A stretch of 37,456 bases of DNA from Candidatus Gastranaerophilales bacterium (lineage in GTDB: Bacteria; Cyanobacteriota; Vampirovibrionia; Gastranaerophilales; Gastranaerophilaceae): positions 1 to 37,456 of the forward strand of contig CALVBO010000014.1 of NCBI GenBank assembly GCA_944325835.1, read 5' to 3'. Below, in pieces: positions 30,611-37,456 of the stretch. The notes below the pieces were generated by a model. The model worked only from the letters and a program-made list of their open reading frames with translations, had not been told where the DNA came from and did no database searches. Numbering within the stretch: the first letter of the stretch is position 1; every line of letters begins with the position of its first letter. A program made the position numbers and the translations under genes.

Positions 30611-32635
30611 ATGCAAAACCAGCCAAAAATATCAATTATGGTTCCTATATGGAATATGGAAGAATATTTAGATAAATGTCTGAATAGTATCGTCAACCAA
30701 ACTTATAAAAATTTGGAAATTATTTGTATAAATAACGGTTCTACGGACAAAAGCGGTGAAATTTTAGAAAAATATGCCGCGAAAGATCCACGTATTGTTG
30801 CCATAACACAAGAACACACCCCGCTAAGTATAGAAAGAAACGTTTTTTTAGATACTCTGACCGGTGAATATTTGACCTTTGTCGACGCTGATGACTGGCT
30901 GGAACCTGACGTATATGAAAAGGCAATGAAAAATTTTCAAAATGACGCTGACATAGATATGGTGGTCTACCCGGCTCAGGTTTATAAAAAATTTGATGAC
31001 GGCAGAATGATTAAATTCAACGAAAATTTCTATAATTTTCCGATGCGCGGTAAACACTTACTTTCTGATGCAAAAATATTTACAAATATGTCACGGGTTA
31101 TCTGGAATAAAGTGTTCAAAACATCTATCATTAAAGAAAATAATATAAAATTTTTAGTAAATGAATACACATACCATGAAGATGCACATTTCTGTTTCTT
31201 ATATAGTTTGTTTTGCAAACACGCATATTTCGCAGACAAAATTGGCTATAATCACATAAAATATACAACATCAACTTTTGCAAAAGGATTGGTAAACGAT
31301 TTCGCGAGATTATTTACAGACAACTTCAAAATTCTCTCAGATGTATACAAAGTTGCAAAAGCAAATAATCAGATTGATTTTTACAAAACCTGTATTTATG
31401 CAAGTATTATGAAATATCTTCAATCACCTGTTAATCCTTTAACGAAACAAGAACTCAAAGAGATTTGTACCTGTCTGGAAAACTTTGCCCGACTCGCAGG
31501 TGATGATATTGATGATGAATTTATTCACAATATCAGGAAAAGACAATTCTACAAAATAAAACAGTTAAAACTGCCTGCTTTCAAACTCGGCGGGAAACTT
31601 CTCGGAATGTCATTATACAAAAACGAAAACCCGCAGATAAACTTAAATCTGCTCGGGTTAAAAATAAAATTCCATTATAAAAAATCACCAAAAGAGGTTT
31701 TAGGCAAATTCGTTTCAACAGTAAAAACAGACACCCATAAAATAATAAATATCTGCGGGATTAAAATTAAAATCCGCCGTAATATCACTGCACCATCAAA
31801 AAAATATACACTTGAATTGAAAACCGACGGCAGGGTTATTGCTGATGTTATACAGAAACATCTGTGTACATTAATGCTTCACCAGAAAAACTTCGCACAT
31901 TACAAAAACTTTTATAACGGGAAAGATGTGGTTGTCTGCGGAGCCGGCCCGACATTACAGTATTACAGCCAGCTGCCGGATTGCATTCATATTGCGGCAA
32001 ACCGTGCATTTTTATATGACAGGGTTAAATTCAATTATATATTTACGCAAGATTGGGTTGGCATTCAACATCTTCAGCAAGAATTAATTAACTACAAAGG
32101 CGACAATTGTATTAAATTTTTCGGCACTCAAAACGGCTGTCATACAGAAATCCCTGAATCCTTTGCGATTAAATGCAATGCTCAAAGATTTAATACTGAT
32201 AATGAATTTTGGCCAACGGCAAAATTTGCAGTAGACATTTCAACAACTCCGTTTGGAAACTTCCACACAATTGTCCTTACAGCTTTGCAATTTATTCTTT
32301 ATACAAACCCCAAACGTATATATATTGTTGGTTGCGATAGTGTTCCAAGCGGTCACTTCAACAGCACAAACGAAACTGAGGCCGAAAAAGCAAAACAGAT
32401 CGCTTTACAACAAAAATTTCATGATTCAATGTATAAGGATTGGCTAAAATTTAAAAACTTTGTAAGTATCTATTACCCTGATACTGAAATTATTTCTGTT
32501 AACCCGGTAAAACTTCGGGGTTTATTTAAAGATGTTTATACAAAAGAATATCTGGAAGCGAATCAAAGCAATTTAGACTTTGACACTTCTATAGTTGAAA
32601 TCGTTATAGGAGAAAAAGAATGTTTGACAAAATAA
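30611..32635 (+). CDS. GT2 glycosyltransferase fused to a Rossmann-like GT42/DUF115-type domain
   Basis: 674 aa. The N-terminal GT2 domain (1 to about 300) has ISIMVPIWNMEEYLDKCL and FVDADDW (90-96). A linker follows with two LGLKIKF/CGIKIKI-like strands (348-354, 381-388). The C-terminal domain (about 425-650) starts GKDVVVCGAGPTLQYY (437-452) and continues with ANRAFLY, IFTQDW, STTPFGNFHT and IYIVGCD. This resembles the GPSL-type domain of GT42 sialyltransferases and DUF115/MptE-like proteins. The protein probably performs two linked transfers. Assignment of the second domain is a pattern-level guess. It overlaps the next gene by 16 bases. Confidence 0.82.
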   Translation: MQNQPKISIMVPIWNMEEYLDKCLNSIVNQTYKNLEIICINNGSTDKSGEILEKYAAKDPRIVAITQEHTPLSIERNVFLDTLTGEYLTFVDADDWLEPDVYEKAMKNFQNDADIDMVVYPAQVYKKFDDGRMIKFNENFYNFPMRGKHLLSDAKIFTNMSRVIWNKVFKTSIIKENNIKFLVNEYTYHEDAHFCFLYSLFCKHAYFADKIGYNHIKYTTSTFAKGLVNDFARLFTDNFKILSDVYKVAKANNQIDFYKTCIYASIMKYLQSPVNPLTKQELKEICTCLENFARLAGDDIDDEFIHNIRKRQFYKIKQLKLPAFKLGGKLLGMSLYKNENPQINLNLLGLKIKFHYKKSPKEVLGKFVSTVKTDTHKIINICGIKIKIRRNITAPSKKYTLELKTDGRVIADVIQKHLCTLMLHQKNFAHYKNFYNGKDVVVCGAGPTLQYYSQLPDCIHIAANRAFLYDRVKFNYIFTQDWVGIQHLQQELINYKGDNCIKFFGTQNGCHTEIPESFAIKCNAQRFNTDNEFWPTAKFAVDISTTPFGNFHTIVLTALQFILYTNPKRIYIVGCDSVPSGHFNSTNETEAEKAKQIALQQKFHDSMYKDWLKFKNFVSIYYPDTEIISVNPVKLRGLFKDVYTKEYLEANQSNLDFDTSIVEIVIGEKECLTK

Positions 32636-33699
32636 AAGTATCAGTTGTAATACCAATCTGGAATACTGAACATTACCTTGAAAAATGTTTGGAAAGCCTC
32701 ATTCACCAAACGTTGGAAGAAATCGAAATCATTTGCGTGAATAACGGTTCAAGCGACAGTTGTGCAAAAATTCTGGAAGACTATAGAAAAAATGATGATA
32801 GAATAAAAATTATTACGATAGAGCATGGCTACCTGAGTGACGCAAGAAATCTCGGTATTAAAGAAGCAACCGGAGAATATTTATACTGCATAGACTCTGA
32901 TGACTGGCTGGAACTTACAGCATTAGAAAAATGGTATAATCAGGCAAAAAGTAAAAATGCAGACGTTGTGCTTATTCAAGAAAAACGTTTGAGTGAAGAG
33001 TTTCAAACACCTGTAAATACTAACCATGTCTCGTTAGAACTTTACGGTTGTGATGATAACGGGGTTTATACTTATAAAGATTTGAAAAAACTTTTCATGT
33101 CAAGATACTGTGCCTGGATGCATTTCTATAACAGAAACTTCTTTATTGAAAATGATTTATTTTATCCGTCCAAAACATTTTATGAAGATGTAAGTGTTCA
33201 TTTTAAAACCCTCTTTACGGCAAAAAGAATTGCGGTTGTTTTAGAACCACTACACAATTATTATGTGCGTATTGCCTCATCCTATGCCCAATCTCACAAT
33301 AATCCGGTAAAACTTGATGTCATCAAATTTGTAGAAGCTCTTTATGATATTCTTACAGAAAAACATCTGACAAAATTATATAAATATGAATTCGTAAACT
33401 GGTTATTTGGTGAATTAAAAGGACATTTCTATACTTCCGGAGACAATTATAAATCTCAAATCTTAACTCTTTTTGATACCTTCATTTCCAATCACAATGA
33501 AATAAAAGAATATATAGAACTTAACCAATATTACAGCCAAGTGTATAAAAACCTGCATGCACAAGTTCAAAAATCTAAAAAGAATATTTTTAAAAGACTT
33601 GCTAAAGGTATTGGGAAACTTTTCAAATATCTTACTGCCTGGATTTGCTTCCCATACTACATATATAAAAGTTATAAATTAATAAAACGAAAGGTTTAA
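32620..33699 (+). CDS. Family 2 glycosyltransferase
   Basis: 359 aa. VSVVIPIWNTEHYLEKCLES, NNGSSDSC and CIDSDDWLE are the GT-A markers. AGGAG precedes the ATG, within the end of the upstream gene. A hydrophobic, basic C-terminus (ICFPYYIYKSYKLIKRK) suggests peripheral membrane attachment. The specificity-determining second half differs from the neighbours, consistent with a different linkage. Confidence 0.9.
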   Translation: MFDKIKVSVVIPIWNTEHYLEKCLESLIHQTLEEIEIICVNNGSSDSCAKILEDYRKNDDRIKIITIEHGYLSDARNLGIKEATGEYLYCIDSDDWLELTALEKWYNQAKSKNADVVLIQEKRLSEEFQTPVNTNHVSLELYGCDDNGVYTYKDLKKLFMSRYCAWMHFYNRNFFIENDLFYPSKTFYEDVSVHFKTLFTAKRIAVVLEPLHNYYVRIASSYAQSHNNPVKLDVIKFVEALYDILTEKHLTKLYKYEFVNWLFGELKGHFYTSGDNYKSQILTLFDTFISNHNEIKEYIELNQYYSQVYKNLHAQVQKSKKNIFKRLAKGIGKLFKYLTAWICFPYYIYKSYKLIKRKV

Positions 33700-33700
33700 A

Positions 33701-34810
33701 ATGAAAGATTTAGTTTCAATAATTATTCCTGTGTACAAGGTTGAAAAATACATAACAAAATGTTTAGATAGCTTGATTAACCAGACTTATGCAAATATTG
33801 AAATAATATGTATTAATGATGGTTCACCTGACAATTCACAAAGTATACTGGAGAAATATGCAAAACTGGATACGAGAATTAAACTTGTATTACAGGAAAA
33901 CTCTGGCGTTTCCGCGGCCAGAAATAACGGGTTAAGAAATGCACAAGGTGAATATATTTTGTTTGTAGATCCTGACGACTGGTGTGAGCTCAATTTAATT
34001 GAAACTGCGCTAAACGAATTTAACAAGGATTCGGAAATAGATTTAGTTTACTGGGGAACTAATATTGTTACAGAGCGGGAAATTACCGAGAAAGAATATT
34101 TAATGCACCAAAGAGCTAATTCATGCTATCGAAATGGTAAATATCCTATTTCCGGTTCTTTGGTAAAAAACCTGACAGGAAGAATTTCTAACAAATTATT
34201 TAAAACTAAAATCATAAAAGACTATCATATAGAATTTCCCGCTACCAAATGCTATGAAGATTTATTTTTCAATCTGAATTATTATAAATACACAAAAAAC
34301 ATATATTTTATAAATAAAAATTTGGATAATTATTTATTGAGAGATAATTCAGCAGTTTCTACAATGTCTGCAGCAGTCTCCGCAAAAAATACTCCGTTTG
34401 CAGTTGAAAATTTATTAACTCTTTTTAAACAAATCTATAATAATTGTAAGGAGAGTAATTCGATAGAACAATTTGATAAATTATTATTTCCGGCTTTATT
34501 TCAACGATTATTATTTAATATTGAAAATATTGACAAGAAAAAACAATATTACTATTTAACTCAAATAAAAGATTTATTTAACAAACTTGATAAATCATAC
34601 GATTGGTCACAAAACGAAGATATATACAATATTATAAACAATAAATTTTACAAGTATCCTAACCTTAATATTCCACTATACTCCTTAGGCAATAAACTCG
34701 CTGGCTTGTTTGTATATAAAGGTGAAAAGTCACGCATTGTATTTTACATACTGGGGATTAAACTAAGTTTCAAAATAAAATTCTTGACAGGAGGTAAACA
34801 ATATGTCTAA
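33701..34810 (+). CDS. Family 2 glycosyltransferase, AT-rich
   Basis: 369 aa. VSIIIPVYKVEKYITKCL, NDGSPDNS and FVDPDDW identify GT2. It starts one base after the previous stop, with AAAGG upstream. Its second half is clearly more AT-rich and Asn/Lys-rich than the flanking genes, as often seen for recently acquired polysaccharide genes. The C-terminus holds ILGIKLSFKIKF, the same short strand motif as in the 674-aa fusion protein. It overlaps the next gene by 8 bases. Confidence 0.9.
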   Translation: MKDLVSIIIPVYKVEKYITKCLDSLINQTYANIEIICINDGSPDNSQSILEKYAKLDTRIKLVLQENSGVSAARNNGLRNAQGEYILFVDPDDWCELNLIETALNEFNKDSEIDLVYWGTNIVTEREITEKEYLMHQRANSCYRNGKYPISGSLVKNLTGRISNKLFKTKIIKDYHIEFPATKCYEDLFFNLNYYKYTKNIYFINKNLDNYLLRDNSAVSTMSAAVSAKNTPFAVENLLTLFKQIYNNCKESNSIEQFDKLLFPALFQRLLFNIENIDKKKQYYYLTQIKDLFNKLDKSYDWSQNEDIYNIINNKFYKYPNLNIPLYSLGNKLAGLFVYKGEKSRIVFYILGIKLSFKIKFLTGGKQYV

Positions 34811-35543
34811 AAATATAAAAATGGTAGGTATAATTCCGTCACGCTACGGTTCGACAAGATTTCCGGGGAAACCTTTGACAAACATCTGCGGCAAGCCTAT
34901 GATCTGGTGGGTTTATAACAGTGTAAAACAGGTTCAGGGACTTGATGAAATCTACGTTGCAACAGACGATGAAAGGATTAAAACCGTTTGCGAACAACAC
35001 AATATAAATGTGATTATGACGAGAAACGATCATATGAATTGTTTCTATCGTGTACATGAGGTCGCACATAGAATTGATGCAGACCGCTATATAATGATTA
35101 ACGGCGATGAGCCGCTGATTGAGCCTTCCTGCATTCAAAAAATAGTGGATGAAGTTAAAAGAACCAATGCGGAATTTCTATTCTCCTACAGAAAATTATC
35201 CAATCCGGTAGAAACAATGGATACCGGCAACATTAAGGTTGTTATCAGTAACAATAAGCTGGTTTATCTTTCCAGAATACCGGTTCCGTGTCCGCATAAA
35301 TCCGTACTATTTGACTACAAAAAAATTATCGGAATTCAGGCATTTTCAAAAGAAACACTGGATTTCTTTGTCAGCACTCCGCCGGGCGAAATCGAACAGA
35401 TTGAAGATATCGCGGAACTTCGCTGGGTAGAAAACGGAAAAACAGTTCATTGTATAGAAGTTATTTCAGATTCCATTTCGGTAGATAACCCTAGGGATGT
35501 AGAAAAAGTAGAACAAATGTTAAAACAAAGAGGAGTTGTATAA
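34803..35543 (+). CDS. KdsB-like CMP-sugar cytidylyltransferase
   Basis: 246 aa, related to CMP-Kdo synthetase, which activates Kdo with CTP. The nucleotide-binding IIPSRYGSTRFPGKPL (10-25), YVATDDERI, GDEP (D102) and SVDNPRDVE (D228, second metal ligand) are kept. The KdsB sugar-pocket motif SGT(D/E)R reads NCFYR (79-83), and NVQGDEP reads MINGDEP. Catalysis therefore seems intact, but the sugar may not be Kdo. AGGAGGT precedes the ATG. It shares a TAATG junction with the aldolase-fusion gene. Confidence 0.85.
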   Translation: MSKNIKMVGIIPSRYGSTRFPGKPLTNICGKPMIWWVYNSVKQVQGLDEIYVATDDERIKTVCEQHNINVIMTRNDHMNCFYRVHEVAHRIDADRYIMINGDEPLIEPSCIQKIVDEVKRTNAEFLFSYRKLSNPVETMDTGNIKVVISNNKLVYLSRIPVPCPHKSVLFDYKKIIGIQAFSKETLDFFVSTPPGEIEQIEDIAELRWVENGKTVHCIEVISDSISVDNPRDVEKVEQMLKQRGVV

Positions 35544-37165
35544 TGAGTAAAATTAATCTTCTTGACTGCACGTTAAGAGAAGCACCTATTAAAGATTTAA
35601 TTCTGGGCAGCGATTATATTCAAAAGTTCATAAACGCACTTGAAAAATCTAACATTGATATTATTGAATGCGGATTTTTAAAAGACTCCGGCGACCGCGA
35701 AGATAACACTATTTTCCGGCACACAGAAGATATTGAGCGATATCTGACAAATAAAAAACCGGACACGCTATATGTTGCACTTGTGGACTACGGAAGATAT
35801 GATTTAAAAAACCTTTCACCGTTCAACGGCAAATCCATTGACGGTATCAGAATTTGTTTCAAAAAAAGCGAAAGAAAAGACGTTATCCCTTACGCAAAAG
35901 CTATAAAGGCTTTGGGGTACAAAGTTTTTCTCCAACACGTTGACACTTTGAGCTATTCTGACCTGGAAATTCTGGAACTTCTGGAAGCGGTTAACGAGTT
36001 AAAACCTTATGCATATTCACTTGTCGACACCTTCGGTTCAATGTATGCCGAAGACCTTCGTCACCTCTTTGAACTCGCTAACAGAAACCTTGATAAAGAT
36101 ATAAGACTAGGCTTCCACGCACATAACAATCTTATGCTTGCGGTTGCAAATTCCCAATTCTTTATCTCGCTTGCAAGCCACACAAGAGAAATTATGGTTG
36201 ATGCCTCGGTTCTCGGCTGCGGAAGAGGTGCAGGAAATTCCAACACAGAATTGCTTGCTGAATTCATAAATAAAAAATACAACGGGCATTACAACCTGAA
36301 TGAACTTTTAGACATTATTGACACCTTAATGCCTAAATTTCACCAGAACTGCCACTGGGGCTATAGTATTCCTTACTTCCTCTCCGGCGTTCACAACGCG
36401 CACGTATTCAATGTCAACCACCTCTTAAGACGTCATAACATTCAATCAAAAGATTTGAGAGCAATTATCGAAAACCTTGATGATGTTCAAAAGAAAAAAT
36501 ACGACTACGCGGTATTGGAAAAGCTTTATGTCGAACACTTTGACAGACAGGTTGATGATAAAAAGAATATTGAAGAACTTACAAATCTTATAAAAGATAA
36601 AAAAGTACTGTTTATCGCACCGGGCGCAAGCCTTTCTTCCAAGAAACAGGAAATCTTCAACTTTATAAGACAGGAAAACACCTTTGTTGTTGCGATAAAT
36701 AACTATCTGCCTGATTTTCCGGCTGACGCAATTTTCTTTAGTAACATGAATCGTTATCAGGATTACAGGGCAACACAAGGCAAAAGTTCTGCCAATAAGA
36801 TTTTTGTAACTTCAAACGTAAAAACAGAAGCTGACACAAACGAAATGATTTTCAATTACCTGCCGTTAATTAAATTTGGCTGGATAAATATTGATACATC
36901 ATTTATCCTTGCGCTGCGCCTGTTTATCAAAGCCGGAGTCAAAGAATTTACATTTGCGGGTTTTGACGGTTTCAGCGCAGATGAAGATAAATTCTATTAC
37001 AGTGATAAACTCCTCACTGCAACGGAAAAAGAAGACCTTATTCTGATGACAAAAGAAACTCACGAAATGCTTGCGGACATTATCAAATCTGATAATATTA
37101 CGGCAAAATTTCTGACACCTAGTGTTTACGAAGCAGAGTTCGCAAAGGAGACCGCCAATGTATAA
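35543..37165 (+). CDS. DRE-TIM (HMGL-like) aldolase fused to a GT42/DUF115-like domain
   Basis: 540 aa. Residues 1 to about 330 form an HMGL-like pyruvate-aldolase domain: LLDCTLRE (D8, R12), CGF near 43, metal-binding HAHNN (H192, H194) and GCGRGAGN (225-232). This family includes 4-hydroxy-2-oxovalerate aldolase. Residues 350-530 form a second Rossmann-like domain: VLFIAPGASLSS, NNYLPDFPADAIFFSN, DTSFILALRLF and FTFAGFDGF. The location between a CMP-sugar synthetase and a HAD phosphatase suggests that it builds a 2-keto-3-deoxy acid from pyruvate and a sugar aldehyde. The fused domain may be a transferase. AGGAG precedes the ATG. The aldolase family is clear; the pathway is inferred. Confidence 0.85.
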   Translation: MSKINLLDCTLREAPIKDLILGSDYIQKFINALEKSNIDIIECGFLKDSGDREDNTIFRHTEDIERYLTNKKPDTLYVALVDYGRYDLKNLSPFNGKSIDGIRICFKKSERKDVIPYAKAIKALGYKVFLQHVDTLSYSDLEILELLEAVNELKPYAYSLVDTFGSMYAEDLRHLFELANRNLDKDIRLGFHAHNNLMLAVANSQFFISLASHTREIMVDASVLGCGRGAGNSNTELLAEFINKKYNGHYNLNELLDIIDTLMPKFHQNCHWGYSIPYFLSGVHNAHVFNVNHLLRRHNIQSKDLRAIIENLDDVQKKKYDYAVLEKLYVEHFDRQVDDKKNIEELTNLIKDKKVLFIAPGASLSSKKQEIFNFIRQENTFVVAINNYLPDFPADAIFFSNMNRYQDYRATQGKSSANKIFVTSNVKTEADTNEMIFNYLPLIKFGWINIDTSFILALRLFIKAGVKEFTFAGFDGFSADEDKFYYSDKLLTATEKEDLILMTKETHEMLADIIKSDNITAKFLTPSVYEAEFAKETANV

Positions 37166-37456
37166 AAATATTCTTTTCGATTTAGACGGAACGCTTCTCG
37201 ATACAACAATCGGAGTTATTGAAGCCGTTAAAATTACGATAGAACAGCTGGGGCTTACAATGCCTCCGGCTGAAACTCTGGCAACATTTGTCGGGCCGCC
37301 TATGCAAAGTTCGTTTATGAAACACTTTGGAATGGAACCTGAACGCGCACTTGAATGCGCCAATATGTTCCGCGCAAATTACAAAAAATATTCACTCTTC
37401 AGCGCCGAACCATACCCGGGCGCACTGGAACTTCTTAAAAGCCTGAAAGAAACAGG
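37158..37456 (+). CDS. HAD-superfamily phosphatase, 3' partial
   Basis: The first 99 codons are visible and the frame is open to the window end. NILFDLDGTLLDT provides the nucleophile Asp and the following Asp; the helical cap and FVGPPM, then PYPGALELLKSL, match the HAD-IA / phosphoglycolate-phosphatase-like group. AAAGGAG lies 8 bases before the ATG, which overlaps the upstream gene by 8 bases. In this operon it could remove phosphate from the aldolase product, as KdsC does for Kdo-8-P. Substrate is unknown. Confidence 0.88.
   Translation, partial: MYKNILFDLDGTLLDTTIGVIEAVKITIEQLGLTMPPAETLATFVGPPMQSSFMKHFGMEPERALECANMFRANYKKYSLFSAEPYPGALELLKSLKET

Overview
The window is AT-rich, gene-dense bacterial chromosome. 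It most resembles a gut member of the non-photosynthetic cyanobacterial lineage (Melainabacteria/Vampirovibrionia, order Gastranaerophilales). That placement is an inference from four things: two long prepilin-like proteins with an A|FTMAEILLSLTIIGVVAAITLP-type N-terminus, Gram-negative envelope genes (kdsC, a KdsB-like enzyme, a sugar-nucleotide/glycosyltransferase cluster), several lineage-style proteins of unknown function, and standard bacterial signals (AGGAG ribosome-binding sites, TTGCAA-17-TATAAT). No database search was possible.

Layout. (1) 1-1055: 3' part of a prepilin-like gene. (2) 1056-3269: a small hypothetical gene facing it, then kdsC, queD and uppP, with an 85-bp paired-hairpin repeat just before the uppP start. 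(3) 3374-8779: a tightly coupled three-gene operon of two related membrane proteins and an alpha-amylase-family (GH13) protein. (4) 8840-9306: a small ORF overlapping a 14-bp inverted repeat, then an XRE-type regulator. (5) 9316-12598, minus strand: proB-proA-tyrA, with tyrA ending inside a second 85-bp repeat. (6) 12629-15691: tyrS with a long leader, cysE and a zinc alcohol-dehydrogenase-like gene. (7) 15700-16759, minus strand: a second prepilin-like gene whose start is separated from its reading frame by a 12-G run. (8) 16980-19593: a small basic protein, a papain/transglutaminase-like protein, tRNA-Asp followed by duplicated tRNA-3'-end repeats and a structured non-coding block, and a kinase-like protein. 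(9) 19686-23659, minus strand: a sodium-linked transport group (Na/Pi cotransporter, 50-aa membrane protein, ArsB/NhaD-type carrier, OadG-like subunit) and a secreted protein. (10) 23791-37456: a small tyrosine recombinase, then an unbroken polysaccharide/LPS-type cluster running off the window.

The polysaccharide cluster makes CDP-4-keto-6-deoxyglucose (RfbF, RfbG), probably reduces it (SDR), and carries a UDP-galactopyranose-mutase-like flavoprotein and five GT2 glycosyltransferases. It ends with a KdsB-like cytidylyltransferase, a pyruvate-aldolase-like enzyme fused to a second domain, and a HAD phosphatase. These last three could together make and activate an unusual 2-keto-3-deoxy sugar acid.

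The strongest candidates for new biology are the poly-G switch in front of the second prepilin, the aldolase/cytidylyltransferase/HAD module, and the tRNA-Asp repeat block.
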